Numbered from the stretch's first letter, positions 1 to 9,997 are shown. The stretch: DNA of 64,000 nt from Primorskyibacter flagellatus (GCF_900176485.1 NZ_FWYD01000002.1:186001-250000); one strand, 5' to 3'. The notes: generated from the letters alone by a model not told the origin. Numbers and translations: made by a program.

Positions 1-831
1 GGCATGGCCAAGGATGCGCGCGCGGATCGGCATATCCTGCGCCTCTGCCGTGGACCTGTCCGCCAGGATCAGCGCCGCCGCCCCATCCGAAATTGACGAC
101 GAGTTGGCGGCTGTCACCGTGCCGCCCTTGCGAAAGGCAGGTTTCAACTGTGGGATCTTCTCAGGCCGCGCCTTGCCGGGTTGTTCGTCCTTGGTGATGA
201 CCTCTTCGCCGGTGCGGGCATGGACCGTGACCGGCGTGATCTCTTTGTCAAACGCCCCGCTGCGTTCGGCGTCCAATGCGTTCGACAAAGAGGCCAGCGC
301 GTATTGATCCTGCCCCTCGCGGGTGAACTGAAACGCCTCGGCGCAATCTTCGGCAAACGTGCCCATCAGACGGCCCTTGTCGTAGGCATCTTCCAACCCG
401 TCCAGAAACATGTGATCCACGACCTGCTGATGCCCGATCCGCGCCCCATCGCGCATCTTGGGCAGCAGGTAAGGCGCGTTTGTCATGCTCTCCATCCCGC
501 CGGCTGCCATGACCTGCGACTGTCCCAACGCGATCTGGTCAAAGCACAGCATCGCCGCCTTCATGCCAGAGCCGCACATCTTGTTGAGCGTCGTGGCAGG
601 CACCTCTTCGCCCAGACCGGCCGCAAACCCCGCCTGCCGCGCCGGGGCCTGACCCTGCCCTGCGGGCAGCACACATCCCATGAGGATCTCGTCCACCGTG
701 CTTCCGCCGGACTGTGCCAAAGCGGCGCGCAGCGCAGCCCCACCCAGGTCAGCGGCACTGACGGCGGAAAACGCGCCTTGAAATCCGCCCATTGCCGTGC
801 GGGCGGCACCCGTAATGACGACTTCGTGCAT
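1..831 (-). CDS. acetyl-CoA acetyltransferase (thiolase), C-terminus cut off by window edge
   Basis: This is the N-terminal 277 residues of a degradative/biosynthetic thiolase, which condenses two acetyl-CoA to acetoacetyl-CoA or cleaves 3-ketoacyl-CoA. The N-terminus reads MHEVVITGAARTAMGGFQG, and the nucleophilic cysteine sits in LNKMCGSGMKA at about residue 86. The GGMESMTNAPYLLP stretch is also typical of the family. The ATG at 831 is preferred over an in-frame ATG at 843 because GGAG lies just upstream of it. The catalytic His and second Cys motifs expected in the C-terminal third (family length about 390) lie beyond the left edge. The next gene on the right is divergent. Confidence 0.93.
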   Translation of the reverse strand, partial: MHEVVITGAARTAMGGFQGAFSAVSAADLGGAALRAALAQSGGSTVDEILMGCVLPAGQGQAPARQAGFAAGLGEEVPATTLNKMCGSGMKAAMLCFDQIALGQSQVMAAGGMESMTNAPYLLPKMRDGARIGHQQVVDHMFLDGLEDAYDKGRLMGTFAEDCAEAFQFTREGQDQYALASLSNALDAERSGAFDKEITPVTVHARTGEEVITKDEQPGKARPEKIPQLKPAFRKGGTVTAANSSSISDGAAALILADRSTAEAQDMPIRARILGHA

Positions 832-850
832 GCGATCCTCCATGAATGAT

Positions 851-905
851 GTGTCTGACACCTGCATACAGAATAGTAAGGAATGGAATCTAGTGTCACC
901 TGACA
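851..905. promoter_or_regulatory. two short palindromes in the thiolase/STAS divergent region
   Basis: GTGTC-T-GACAC at 851-861 and TGTCA-CC-TGACA at 894-905 share the TGTC/GACA half-site. They lie between the divergent thiolase and STAS genes, so they could be operator sites. The arms are only five bases and I cannot name a regulator. Confidence 0.25.
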
Positions 906-929
906 AGGAACAAAGCAGGAAGACACGAC

Positions 930-1268
930 ATGAACCTGTCGAGCAGCATTATTGGTGCCACGCAGATCATCACCGTAGAGGAAGCCCGCATTGATGCCGC
1001 CGTGGCGATCCAGTTCAAGGACCGGATGCGAGAGGTCAGTGATGGCGGCCCCGCACGCATTGTCCTGAACCTGTGCAATGTGGATTTCATCGATTCAAGC
1101 GGGCTTGGCGCAATTGTTGCCGCAATGAAGCAGCTAGAAGACGGCCGAACTCTGGACCTGTGTGCCCTGACGCCGAATGTCGACAAGGTTTTTCGATTGA
1201 CCCGTATGGATACAATCTTCGGCATTTTTGACACCATCGATGATGCCGTTGCCCAACGTAGCAACTGA
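930..1268 (+). CDS. STAS-domain anti-sigma factor antagonist
   Basis: This 112-residue protein is a single STAS domain of the SpoIIAA/RsbV type. In partner switching such proteins bind an anti-sigma kinase and are released when phosphorylated. The switch serine lies in DFIDSSGLGAIVAA at about residues 51-64, the classic position. The start ATG follows AGGAAG. The next gene encodes the expected partner kinase 40 bases downstream, so the two are probably co-transcribed. No PP2C phosphatase or sigma factor is adjacent, so the output is not visible here. Confidence 0.9.
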   Translation: MNLSSSIIGATQIITVEEARIDAAVAIQFKDRMREVSDGGPARIVLNLCNVDFIDSSGLGAIVAAMKQLEDGRTLDLCALTPNVDKVFRLTRMDTIFGIFDTIDDAVAQRSN

Positions 1269-1308
1269 ACGCCACCGCAGTTTCAACGCATTGGAAGCAG
1301 CGACGAAG

Positions 1309-1758
1309 ATGTGCGACTCGATCCCGCGATCCTTATTGAGCCTGTCGTTTCAAAGTACGTCCGATGCCGTGCGCAAGACGCTGGGGTGTATCGCGCAGGC
1401 CGTCGCCGATGCCGGACAAAATCCGACCGCCACCAACAATATTGAACTCGCAATGGCCGAAGCGTTGAACAACGTCGTTGAACATTCTTTTCGGGACAGG
1501 GAAAACGGACAGATCCTGCTATCCATCATGTTGCTGGAGGACAGTTTTCGCATCAGCATCCGTCACGATGGAACCCCGATGCCAGGATTGCGCCTGCCCG
1601 CAGGAAAACCTGCCACGATCGGGAATGAAATCGCCAATCTGCCCGAGGGTGGTTTTGGCTGGTTTCTGATCCGTTCCCTGATTATTGACGCCACATATAG
1701 TCACCGGGAGAACTGGAACGAATTGGTGCTGCGCTTTTCCAGACATCCGGCCAACTGA
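1309..1758 (+). CDS. RsbW-like serine kinase / anti-sigma factor (GHKL ATPase)
   Basis: The protein has the small GHKL ATPase fold of anti-sigma serine kinases such as RsbW and SpoIIAB. The N box is ELAMAEALNNVVEH, a G1-like box is RHDGTPMP, and a G2-like box is GGFGWFLIRSL near the C-terminus. It should phosphorylate the upstream STAS protein and bind a sigma factor or other target. I chose the ATG at 1309 (149 residues, the usual family length). In-frame ATGs at 1240/1243 and a TTG at 1228 would overlap the STAS gene and remain possible. Confidence 0.85.
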   Translation: MCDSIPRSLLSLSFQSTSDAVRKTLGCIAQAVADAGQNPTATNNIELAMAEALNNVVEHSFRDRENGQILLSIMLLEDSFRISIRHDGTPMPGLRLPAGKPATIGNEIANLPEGGFGWFLIRSLIIDATYSHRENWNELVLRFSRHPAN

Positions 1759-1965
1759 AGATCTTCAGCGCGCCGCTCTACATGCGGTCACCGCACAGCG
1801 CATCCGTTAAAGAGCACATCCGGTTCGGAGCCGGCCATCCTGGACCGCACCCTGCAATTACCATTGATGCGAAGCAAAAAGGATTGTGCCCCAAAGAGGC
1901 CTGATTTGCTCCGTATTTCGGTCAGGAATATTGGACAAAACAAAAGGGTAGCTGCAAATAGCTTC

Positions 1966-2012
1966 CCTTGGCGTCACGCGTTTACAGCCCCCACCAGTGC
2001 GTGACGCCAAGG
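1966..2012. repeat. 14-base perfect inverted repeat
   Basis: CCTTGGCGTCACGC at 1966-1979 is the exact reverse complement of 1999-2012, with a 19-base spacer. As RNA it would form a very stable hairpin on either strand. It resembles neither a rho-independent terminator nor any transposon end I recognise. Confidence 0.85.
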
Positions 2013-2014
2013 TA

Positions 2015-2035
2015 CTTTCCGAAATCGACGGAAAG
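2015..2035. repeat. 7-base inverted repeat next to the 14-base one
   Basis: CTTTCCG at 2015-2021 pairs with CGGAAAG at 2029-2035 across a 7-base loop. It begins two bases after the larger repeat, giving a tandem stem-loop structure. Confidence 0.7.
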
Positions 2036-2194
2036 CCCCCGGCAGGCAAAGGCCGTGACCCCTGTAGAGCATTGGGGAACGCGCACAAAATCAACGACGA
2101 ACCGCAAGGCCAATCGCAGAAGATGTCGAATGACCGGGGTGATCTCGTCTCGCCGAACGCTCAGATACCTAACCACACTCGGCTGACACCTGCC

Positions 2195-2521
2195 TCAGTT
2201 CATCTGAAAGTGAAGCTCATAGCTGCCGTCTTGAAAAGCCCCGAACAGTTCGGAAATATCGGGGTGATCGACCGGGTCGCCGGAATAATCCGCAACAAGG
2301 TTCTGCTCTGACACATAGGCCACATAGAAACTTTGGTCGTTTTCAGCCAACAGGTGATAAAACGGCTGATCCTTCACAGGACGGCTGTCCTCGGGGATGG
2401 CTTCATACCATTCCTCGGTATTGGAAAATTCCGGATCGACGTCAAAAACCACACCGCGAAACGGATGTTTCCGGTGACGGACGACCTGACCGAGATGGTA
2501 TTTGGCGCTTTGCGTATGCAT
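2195..2521 (-). CDS. hspQ: heat shock protein HspQ
   Basis: This 108-residue protein matches HspQ, a hemimethylated-DNA-binding (YccV-like) fold protein. In enteric bacteria HspQ is heat induced and acts as a specificity enhancer for the Lon protease. The family pattern is visible in YHLGQVVRHRKHPFRGVVFD near the N-terminus, EWYEAIPEDSRPVKDQPFYHL in the middle, and YVAYVSEQNL. A ribosome site (GAGGGAAA) precedes the ATG. It stands alone between a convergent and a divergent neighbour. I could not identify a clear heat-shock promoter upstream. Confidence 0.92.
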   Translation of the reverse strand: MHTQSAKYHLGQVVRHRKHPFRGVVFDVDPEFSNTEEWYEAIPEDSRPVKDQPFYHLLAENDQSFYVAYVSEQNLVADYSGDPVDHPDISELFGAFQDGSYELHFQMN

Positions 2522-2773
2522 GGAACCCTGTTTCCCTCAATACAATCTTAGCCTGTTCACCCACCCAATGTCCAATATCGGCCGGGAATCCAATAGAAAC
2601 AGACTGTGAACCTTTCCATTACAGTCACGTTTGTGTCAAAATCGCCCTTCTGGCGACAAAGGCTGCGCGGCGACAATTTTGAACTGCCCGGCACGACCGA
2701 CGGGATTGTGATTTCCTCAGACGCCCGGATCAGCTAACATGCCCTCAAAATACTACAAAAAAGCGAGAGGCAG

Positions 2774-3361
2774 ATGAGCAGAACTCTTCGCGCGATGGTG
2801 ATACTGATTTTGGTCGCGTCCTGCGGCGGCGGCAACTATACCGCGCCCCGTGATCTGGACAACGCCTGTTCGATCCTCACCCAGCGCCCAAAATATATTC
2901 GCGCCATGCGTGCCGCTGAACGCCGTTGGGGTGTTCCGGTCCATGTGCAGATGGCCACGATCTACCAGGAAAGCAAATTCGTCGGCAACGCCCGCACCCC
3001 GCTGCGCTATTCGCTGGGGGTGATTCCCATTGGCCGGCAAAGTTCTGCCTACGGGTATTCACAGGCGCTGGATGCGACCTGGGATGAATATCGTCGCGCC
3101 AACGGAAAGATGAGCGCCAAGCGGGACAATATCCGCGATGCCACTGATTTCATGGGTTGGTACATGAACCAGACCCGCTCTCGGAATGGGGTGCAGCTTT
3201 GGGACGCACGCAACCAATATCTTGCCTATCACGAAGGCCATACCGGCTTTGCCCGTGGCAGCTATAATTCCAAAGCGTGGCTGGTGCGGGTCGCAAGCGA
3301 GGTTGGCAGCCGTTCGAACACCTATCAGGCGCAACTGATCAACTGCCGCGCGGCCCGCTGA
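2774..3361 (+). CDS. lipoprotein with lytic transglycosylase (SLT/lysozyme-like) domain
   Basis: The 195-residue product has a lipoprotein signal peptide ending in the lipobox LVASC at about residues 13-17, so it is probably anchored in a membrane of the envelope. The mature part looks like an SLT-type lysozyme fold. A glutamate in MATIYQESKF is the likely catalytic residue, and AYGYSQALDATWDEYR and YLAYHEGHTGFARGSY match the family. It would cleave the glycan strands of peptidoglycan. It converges on lolA. Confidence 0.85.
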   Translation: MSRTLRAMVILILVASCGGGNYTAPRDLDNACSILTQRPKYIRAMRAAERRWGVPVHVQMATIYQESKFVGNARTPLRYSLGVIPIGRQSSAYGYSQALDATWDEYRRANGKMSAKRDNIRDATDFMGWYMNQTRSRNGVQLWDARNQYLAYHEGHTGFARGSYNSKAWLVRVASEVGSRSNTYQAQLINCRAAR

Positions 3362-3404
3362 CGGGCGGCAGCTTCCCGCGGCGGATCGGCGCTGCGGGAT
3401 TGTC

Positions 3405-4007
3405 CTAGCGGCTCATCTTGGCGACTTCGGCATTGATGTCGAAGATCCGGTTGGACAGGCCCGAAGCTTCTTCCAGATCCCCCAGAACAACCGTCGTGGT
3501 GCTGCCGCTGTCATCGCGTATGATCCACTGACGCAGTTGCACCGGCGGACCTGTGAACTTCAGCTGAATGTTTCCGTATTCGGGATGGTCGGGATCCTGC
3601 GCTGTCACCGTAGTGGCAGTGCCGTCATAGCCCTGCGCCGTCACCATATTGGCGCGTGCCAGATTGACATTACGATCCAGAATGATGCTGAGCGGGGTGC
3701 GGGCCAGCGGGTAACGGTCTGGCCCCTGGCCCGTCTTCTTGTCGAAGATCGCCACCTCGCCGGCATAGGCCAGCACCAGCGCCTGTTCGGGCGGATTGTA
3801 TTCGAATCGCACCTTTCCGGGCCGCTTGATATAGATCGTACCCGTCGAGATCGTACCGTCATCATTGATCTGGGTGAACGCTCCCTTGGCCGATGTCAGG
3901 CCATTCAGGTAGTTGGAAATCGCATTCAGAGATAGCTTTTCCGCCGCTGCGGGCATCGCCAGAAAGGCAACGGCACTGGCCGCGGCCAAGGTGCGAAGAA
4001 AGGTCAT
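3405..4007 (-). CDS. lolA: outer-membrane lipoprotein carrier protein LolA
   Basis: This 200-residue protein has a cleavable signal peptide ending near AMPAAA and a LolA fold. LolA ferries lipoproteins through the periplasm from LolCDE to the outer membrane. Diagnostic stretches are AKGAFTQINDDGTISTGTIY, KRPGKVRFEYNPPEQALVLA and the PLSIILDRNVNL region. It follows ftsK on the same strand, an order also seen in Escherichia coli. A 300-base gap separates them, so it may also have its own promoter. Confidence 0.94.
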   Translation of the reverse strand: MTFLRTLAAASAVAFLAMPAAAEKLSLNAISNYLNGLTSAKGAFTQINDDGTISTGTIYIKRPGKVRFEYNPPEQALVLAYAGEVAIFDKKTGQGPDRYPLARTPLSIILDRNVNLARANMVTAQGYDGTATTVTAQDPDHPEYGNIQLKFTGPPVQLRQWIIRDDSGSTTTVVLGDLEEASGLSNRIFDINAEVAKMSR

Positions 4008-4307
4008 ATGTCGTCCTCAATCGTTGTTTCTGTCCAGCGCATCTAGGGCACGAACCCGGTGATATGCGATAACGGCCGGTGTGTCAGAGATATCACCTCG
4101 CCGTTGCCGCATATCAAGGGGAGCCCGACGCCGCAGGCATCAAAACGCCGTCAGCGGACAGTTGGTTCCGGCAGGGGAGGGGGCGGCAGGGGGCATATCG
4201 CAGATTTCAGCCCTACGCAGACGCGGGTTCATCCGACAGGGCAAGGCCGTGTTGGAACGCCAAGGCCCGTGCGCCGTGCCGGATGAGTTTTATTGACCGA
4301 AGACCTA
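4008..4307. other. 300-base ftsK-lolA gap with an extended inverted repeat
   Basis: No gene is apparent. At 4061-4115 there is an interrupted inverted repeat. GATATGCG (4061-4068) pairs with CGCATATC (4108-4115), and AACGGC (4071-4076) pairs with GCCGTT (4100-4105), with a two-base mismatch between the blocks. No T run follows, so a processing or regulatory role is as likely as termination. Confidence 0.6.
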
Positions 4308-7280
4308 TCAGCCCTGTTCGGGAACCAGGATTTCACGCTTGCCGACATGGTTGGCCGCCGAGACGATGCCCTGATCCTCCATCTGCTCTACCAGACGCGC
4401 AGCCTTGTTGTAGCCGATCGCCAGTTTGCGCTGGATGTAGGAGGTCGAACATTTGCGGTCGCGAACCACGATAGCCACTGCGGTGTCGTAAAGGGCGTCC
4501 TCGCCATCGGTGTTGCCGCCGGTATTCAGCCCCAGCACGGCGTCGATATTGTCGGCTTTTTCATCATCCGGACCTTCGACCACGCCACCGATATAGCTGG
4601 GCGGGCCGTAAGCCTTGAGATGGTTGACGATCTCCTCGACCTCTTCATCCGAACAGAACGGCCCGTGGCAGCGGGTGATCTTGGCACCGCCAGCCATGTA
4701 AAGCATGTCGCCCATGCCCAGAAGCTGTTCGGCCCCCATTTCGCCCAGAATGGTGCGGCTGTCGATTTTCGACGTGACCTGGAAAGAGATCCGCGTCGGG
4801 AAGTTCGCCTTGATCGTGCCGGTGATGACATCCACCGATGGGCGCTGCGTGGCCATGATCAGGTGAATACCCGAGGCCCGCGCCATTTGTGCCAGACGCT
4901 GGATACAGGCCTCGATCTCTTTGCCCGCAACCATCATCAGGTCGGCCATCTCGTCGACGATCACGACGATATAGGGCATTTTCTTGGGTTCAATCTCTTC
5001 CGTCTCGAAGATCGGCTCGCCTGTTTCGTCGTCAAACCCGGTCTGCACGGTACGTTCAAACATCTCGCCCTTGGACAGCGCCTCGGCGACGCGGCCATTA
5101 TAGCCGTCGATGTTGCGCACGCCCATCTTGGACATCTTGCGATAGCGCTCTTCCATCTCGCCCACGGTCCATTTCAGCGCAACCACGGCCTTTTTCGGGT
5201 CGGTCACAACGGGCGACAGAAGATGCGGGATGCCGTCATAGACCGACAGTTCCAGCATCTTGGGGTCGATCATGATCAGACGGCATTCGTCCGGCGTTAG
5301 CTTATACAGCAGCGACAGGATCATGGTGTTGATCGCCACCGACTTACCCGAACCGGTTGTCCCGGCAATCAGCAGGTGAGGCATCTTCGCAAGGTTCGCC
5401 ACCACGGGATCGCCGCCGATATCCTTGCCCAGCGCCAGCGGCAGCTTGTGGTTGCCATCGCCGTAATCGCGAGTCGACAGGATCTCGCGGAAGGACACCA
5501 TCTCGCGGTTTTCATTCGGCAATTCGATACCGATCACGCTGCGCCCCGGAACGGTGGACACACGCGCCGACAGCGCCGACATGCTGCGCGCGATGTCATC
5601 CGCCAACCCGATCACACGGCTGGCCTTGAGGCCTGCGGCTGGTTCCAGCTCGTACATGGTAACGACGGGACCGGGACGGACCGAGACGATCTCTCCCTTC
5701 ACGCCATAATCGTCGAGCACGGATTCCAGCATCCGGGCATTTTCCTCCAGCGCCTCGTCCGCCAGAACATGGCGCTGGATCTTGTCGGGGCTCATCAGCA
5801 GGTTGAGCGGCGGAAGTTCGTATCCGTCGGGATTGTCCTCGAATTTCAGGCTGGGTTGCGCCTCTTGCTTCGCACGGCGCGAAGGCTGCATCGGCTTGCG
5901 CACCGGTTGTTGCACGACTTTCTTTGCATCCGGAATGGGAAGCGGTTGAGTCTGCATTGGTGGCTCGAAATGGTAGTGATCGTCCAGCATCTCTGCCTCG
6001 TCCAGATCGGCATCCTCTTGCGGCAGAGGCTGCGGCTCGGGGGCCGCAGCGGGTATATCGGCACGCGGGCGTGGCGTGATGATCCGGCCGGTTTGCGGCG
6101 GGGTTGGCGTGTCAGGAGATGCGGATGGCTCTGGTGTTGCGGCAACACCTGCGGCTGCGCTGGTCAACGGTGGTTCCACCGGAAGGCGCGGCATGCCGGA
6201 GGTCAGCGGCGGTTCCGGCGGCAGACCAGTCCGCGGCGTGATGATCAACGGATCCGGCCCGCGGCCACGTCCCTTGGTCAGCGGTGCGGCGCTTTTGACC
6301 TGCATGGCAGGGTTCTTGCGAACGCGCGCCTTGATGACATCGGCGATCTTCGCCTTGATCCGGTCATCGCTGGGCCCGTCGCCCACATCGGCATGGGATT
6401 CTGTCTCGATCAACTCGGGTTCCGGCATCTGGTCAAGCGGACGCTTGATGAGCGCAGGCATCCGCGCGAGGAAGCTGGATTTCTCTGTCGAGTCTTCGGG
6501 ATCGAATTCCGGTGCGGGAACGGAGGTCTGCGCATAGGCCCATTCAGCGGCCTCGGCAGCCTCTGCCTTGCTCCGGGCACGACGTTCCGCAAGACGAGTC
6601 TGTGTCGCCTGCGCCGCGCGGACCGAGGCACCGGCCCCACGTCCCAGAAGCGTCAGGATCGTGGCATAGGTCATCACGATACCCACTATCAGGAAACGGC
6701 CGATACTGCGCAGCTCTGGCATGGTGAAGCCCAGCACGAAGGCGCCCAGCGCCAGAAGTCCCACCCCCAGCAAGAGCTGCACCAGCTTCAGACCGAAGGT
6801 CGCGCCGACAGGCAGGATGTTCAGCAATGTGCCCATCATCATGTCGCCGAACAGGCCACCCAGGCCAAAGCTGTGGGTCCAGTCCGGGCCGATATTCTGA
6901 CCAGCGGCATAGACCGCGGCCAGTGCAATCCAGATCGGAGCAAAGATCACGCGGGCGGAGACGCGCTCATCACCGCGGTGCAGCGCAAACCGCACGCCCC
7001 AGGTGACCAGAACCAAGGCCAGCCCCCAGCTTCCCCAGCCGACGATCATGAACAATGGCGCGGCAATCGAGGCCCCCAGCCGACCCAGCCAGTTCTGCAC
7101 CGGGGCATCCGTGGCCGACAGCCAACTGGGATCGTCCGGCGTGTAGCTGGCAATCATTGCCGCCGCTGCGCAACCCAGAATGACCAGCAGCACGCCGATC
7201 AGTTCTTTTCCGCGCTTTTCGATCGCCGCCTGCATGTTGCTGTCGAAAAGGGGATCACGCCCCCGTGCCTGATATGCCAT
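4308..7280 (-). CDS. ftsK: DNA translocase FtsK
   Basis: This 990-residue protein pumps chromosomal DNA through the closing septum and activates dimer resolution at dif. About four membrane segments occupy residues 25-215. A long Pro/Glu-rich linker runs to about residue 480. The motor follows, with Walker [10 protein letters not shown], Walker B-like [11 protein letters not shown] and the [19 protein letters not shown] region. A winged-helix gamma domain ([20 protein letters not shown]) at the C-terminus reads KOPS sites. The ATG at 7280 is favoured by a GAGGCGAGGG ribosome site. An in-frame TTG five codons upstream falls inside that site and was rejected. It starts 11 bases after the upstream aminotransferase gene. 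Confidence 0.97.
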   Translation of the reverse strand: MAYQARGRDPLFDSNMQAAIEKRGKELIGVLLVILGCAAAAMIASYTPDDPSWLSATDAPVQNWLGRLGASIAAPLFMIVGWGSWGLALVLVTWGVRFALHRGDERVSARVIFAPIWIALAAVYAAGQNIGPDWTHSFGLGGLFGDMMMGTLLNILPVGATFGLKLVQLLLGVGLLALGAFVLGFTMPELRSIGRFLIVGIVMTYATILTLLGRGAGASVRAAQATQTRLAERRARSKAEAAEAAEWAYAQTSVPAPEFDPEDSTEKSSFLARMPALIKRPLDQMPEPELIETESHADVGDGPSDDRIKAKIADVIKARVRKNPAMQVKSAAPLTKGRGRGPDPLIITPRTGLPPEPPLTSGMPRLPVEPPLTSAAAGVAATPEPSASPDTPTPPQTGRIITPRPRADIPAAAPEPQPLPQEDADLDEAEMLDDHYHFEPPMQTQPLPIPDAKKVVQQPVRKPMQPSRRAKQEAQPSLKFEDNPDGYELPPLNLLMSPDKIQRHVLADEALEENARMLESVLDDYGVKGEIVSVRPGPVVTMYELEPAAGLKASRVIGLADDIARSMSALSARVSTVPGRSVIGIELPNENREMVSFREILSTRDYGDGNHKLPLALGKDIGGDPVVANLAKMPHLLIAGTTGSGKSVAINTMILSLLYKLTPDECRLIMIDPKMLELSVYDGIPHLLSPVVTDPKKAVVALKWTVGEMEERYRKMSKMGVRNIDGYNGRVAEALSKGEMFERTVQTGFDDETGEPIFETEEIEPKKMPYIVVIVDEMADLMMVAGKEIEACIQRLAQMARASGIHLIMATQRPSVDVITGTIKANFPTRISFQVTSKIDSRTILGEMGAEQLLGMGDMLYMAGGAKITRCHGPFCSDEEVEEIVNHLKAYGPPSYIGGVVEGPDDEKADNIDAVLGLNTGGNTDGEDALYDTAVAIVVRDRKCSTSYIQRKLAIGYNKAARLVEQMEDQGIVSAANHVGKREILVPEQG

Positions 7281-7291
7281 TTTCCCTCGCC

Positions 7292-8470
7292 TCAATCGTA
7301 CAGACAGTCACAGAGCCGGATCAGCCCGCGCTGCATCTCTTCTTTTGGGGCCACCATGGCGACCCGGATAAACTGTTCTGCGGGGTTCACCCCGTCTACT
7401 TCGCGGCCCAGATAGGCACCCGGCAGAACCCGGACGCCGGTCTGGGTCCACGCCTTCAGGGCCGCCTCTTCGCCATTGCCGACGCGCAGCCACAGAAAGA
7501 ACCCTGCCTCTGGCCCTGAGTAGCCGGGCACATTCGCAAAGATCTCGTCCGCAAGCGCGTATTTCTCTTGGTAAAGCGCCCGGTTTTCCACAACATGCGC
7601 ATCGTCCGCCCAAACACGGGCCGAGGCGGCCTGAATGGGCAGCGGCAAAGGTGCCCCGGAATAGGCGCGCAACTGACGGATGCGGGCGATGCATTGCGGC
7701 CCGCCGGCGACAAAGCCTGACCGCAGCCCCGGCAGGTTGGACCGCTTCGACAGCGAATGAAAGATCACCACACGCTCCGGGTCCGCTCCCATGGCCTGCG
7801 CGATCTGCAATGCGCCAGCGGGCGGCGCATCGCGGTAGATCTCGGAGTAGCATTCGTCCGCCATGATGCGGAAATCGTGCTTTTCAGCCAGCGCAATCAG
7901 ATCGCGCCAATAGGCCTCACTCGCGACCGCACCCTGCGGGTTGGAGGGCGAACAGACATAGGCCAGCGCCACACGGTCCAGCACCTCTGGCGCAAGCTGC
8001 GTATAGTCGGGCAAATGGCCGGTCGCTTCGGTGGCAGGCACAAAGACCGGCTCTGCACCCACCGAAATCGCCGCAATCATGTAGACCTGATAGAACGGGT
8101 TGGGGATCAGCACGACGGGCCGCTTGCCGCGCACAGTCTCAGGGCAAAGCGCCATCGCGGCGTTATACAGCCCCTCGCGGGTGCCGTTGAGCGCCATCAC
8201 CTGCGTGGCCGCGTCCAGTGTCACGCCGTAGCGGCACCCTACGAAACCCGCAATCGCCTCAAGCAGTTCAGGCGTGCCGTCATTGGCAGGGTAGCGCCCG
8301 AATCCGGCGGCATTTTCCGCGATGATCTGGGCGACCCAGGCCGGAAAATCATGCTTGGGTTCGCCAATGGTCATATGCACCACGTCGCCGCCGGGCGCGT
8401 GATGGTCCAAAAGCGCCCGCAAGCGTGGGAACGCGTAGGCCGGAAGGTTCGAGAACCGCTCGGGAAACAT
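7292..8470 (-). CDS. class I/II PLP-dependent aminotransferase (DapC-like)
   Basis: This 392-residue fold-type I aminotransferase shows the family blocks [23 protein letters not shown] and the PLP lysine in [19 protein letters not shown]. It resembles enzymes annotated as succinyldiaminopimelate transaminase, which act in lysine and peptidoglycan precursor synthesis, but substrate cannot be read from sequence alone. The ATG at 8470 has GAGGCAG nine bases upstream. It directly precedes ftsK and probably shares its transcript. Confidence 0.85.
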   Translation of the reverse strand: MFPERFSNLPAYAFPRLRALLDHHAPGGDVVHMTIGEPKHDFPAWVAQIIAENAAGFGRYPANDGTPELLEAIAGFVGCRYGVTLDAATQVMALNGTREGLYNAAMALCPETVRGKRPVVLIPNPFYQVYMIAAISVGAEPVFVPATEATGHLPDYTQLAPEVLDRVALAYVCSPSNPQGAVASEAYWRDLIALAEKHDFRIMADECYSEIYRDAPPAGALQIAQAMGADPERVVIFHSLSKRSNLPGLRSGFVAGGPQCIARIRQLRAYSGAPLPLPIQAASARVWADDAHVVENRALYQEKYALADEIFANVPGYSGPEAGFFLWLRVGNGEEAALKAWTQTGVRVLPGAYLGREVDGVNPAEQFIRVAMVAPKEEMQRGLIRLCDCLYD

Positions 8471-8668
8471 ATTCAACTGCCTCAAAATGCGGGGTCATTA
8501 ACGCCCCGCTTTGCGCCAGAATAGCCAAGCGCCCGTGGGCCGTCCACAGAAAGCCGGGGGAAAATCAGCGCTGTGGCAGTAACATCGCAATGGCTGTGGA
8601 CGGCTCTGCCCCGGCACTCGCGGTCTTGACATCAGGTCAGCCGCTATTGGCGCGCCGGGCGGGTCTGG

Positions 8669-9997
8669 TCAGCGCAAGACGGCCTCTGCGGCGCTGCCCA
8701 GACGCAACAGAAACTCTTCGCCGTAAGCTTTGCCCATGAAGAGAATGCCGCAGCTTGGCACGCCGGTGGGCAGGGTCAAACCCGCGCCACCCATCAGGTT
8801 TCCGATTCGTGTATTCCGCAATGTCATCAGGTTTTCGGAGACATAGTAATCCGGATCGTTCATCAGCCGGTCGACATTCGGCGGCAGATTCGGTGCAGTT
8901 GCACAGATCACCGCGTCAAACCCGGCCACGCGTTTGGCCCATGTGGCGCGGTGCGCGTCCAACCGCCGCCAAGCCGCGACAAACTCCGGCCCCGAGACCT
9001 CGGCCCCGGCGCGGAACCTGTCCAGAATACGGGCAAACATCTTGTCCGGCGCGGCCTCGATCGTGTCACGCCACTGGCCATAGGCCTCGCCGGCATAAAG
9101 CGTGGGCGTGTCGGCCATTGCCTCGGCAACCTCCGGCGCGTCGATCTGGACGACCTCCGCGCCTGCCGCCTGCAACTTTTCAACGGCGGCGCTATAGGCG
9201 GCGGCGGGCGTGTCGCGCAGATCGTCGCTGGCGATGGTGCGCAAATCGGCAAGGCGGACGCCCTTCAGCGAGGCCCCGCGCAGATCAGCAGGCCCCCTGC
9301 CCTCCAGCACCGCCAGCGCCAGCGCGGCATCCTCGACCGTGCGGGTCAACGGACCGACCGTATCGAAACGGGTGCATAGCGGCACTGTGCCCGACAGAGA
9401 CAGCCGCCCGGAGGTGGTCTTCAGCCCGACAAGATCGTTCCACGCCGCAGGGACGCGCACGGAGCCGCCCGTATCGGACCCGATGCCCATCGGCGCAAGC
9501 CCGAAGGCGACAGACGTGGCGGTGCCCGAGGATGATCCGCCCGACACCGCGCTTTCGTCATTCACGCAAGGCGGACTCTGCGTCATGGGGTTCAATCCAA
9601 GACCGGAAAACGCCAGTTCTGACTGATGGGTTTTGCCCAGACAGACCAACCCCATCGCGGTCGCTATGCGCAGCACCTCTGCATCGCGGTCAGGCACCCG
9701 CCCTTCCAGCAATCTGGAGCCTGCTTCGGTCGCGACACCGGCCGTGTCGAACAGGTCTTTCCAACTGCACGGCACCCCGTCCAGCGGCGATAGCCGTCGG
9801 CCTGCCCTGGCACGCGCAGACGCCGCCCCCGCCTCGGCCATGGCGCGATCCGGGGTCAGCCGCGCATAGATCCGGTCGTTCAACGGATGCGATGCAATAC
9901 GGTCCAGAAAAAACTCTGCCAGCGCCACCGGATCAATCTCGCCCGCGCCAATACCGCGCCCGAGTTCCGCCGCACTTTGTTCCGACCATTGCTGCAT
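8669..9997 (-). CDS. amidase-signature family hydrolase
   Basis: This 442-residue amidase has the complete Ser-cisSer-Lys triad: Lys in CSWKDLFD (about residue 80), Ser in SGGSSSGTATS (about 155) and Ser in GSDTGGSVRVPAAW (about 179). These enzymes hydrolyse carboxamides; GatA and allophanate hydrolase are relatives. No gatB or gatC is nearby, so it is unlikely to be the tRNA amidotransferase subunit, and its substrate is unknown. It is divergent from the ubiquinone hydroxylase gene, sharing an 84-base control region. Confidence 0.88.
   Translation of the reverse strand: MQQWSEQSAAELGRGIGAGEIDPVALAEFFLDRIASHPLNDRIYARLTPDRAMAEAGAASARARAGRRLSPLDGVPCSWKDLFDTAGVATEAGSRLLEGRVPDRDAEVLRIATAMGLVCLGKTHQSELAFSGLGLNPMTQSPPCVNDESAVSGGSSSGTATSVAFGLAPMGIGSDTGGSVRVPAAWNDLVGLKTTSGRLSLSGTVPLCTRFDTVGPLTRTVEDAALALAVLEGRGPADLRGASLKGVRLADLRTIASDDLRDTPAAAYSAAVEKLQAAGAEVVQIDAPEVAEAMADTPTLYAGEAYGQWRDTIEAAPDKMFARILDRFRAGAEVSGPEFVAAWRRLDAHRATWAKRVAGFDAVICATAPNLPPNVDRLMNDPDYYVSENLMTLRNTRIGNLMGGAGLTLPTGVPSCGILFMGKAYGEEFLLRLGSAAEAVLR

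Larger units (their letters stand above)
1759..2194. other. 436-base intergenic stretch with strong inverted repeats, no gene seen
   Basis: The stretch lies between the anti-sigma kinase gene and the convergent hspQ. I find no frame with recognisable protein content. It holds a 14-base perfect inverted repeat (1966-2012) followed at once by a 7-base one (2015-2035). Neither is followed by a T run on either strand, so they are not standard terminators. Confidence 0.6.

Noticed and set aside
5376-7415. 679-codon open frame on the plus strand
   Set aside because: It lies antisense to ftsK, is rich in His, Arg and Gln as expected of a GC-rich shadow frame, and has no recognisable domain.
8625-8660. 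TTGACA near the amidase/aminotransferase gap as a promoter
   Set aside because: No suitable -10 at 16-18 bases, and there is no plus-strand gene downstream.
8669-9997. GatA subunit of tRNA amidotransferase
   Set aside because: The triad fits all amidase-signature enzymes and no gatB or gatC is adjacent.
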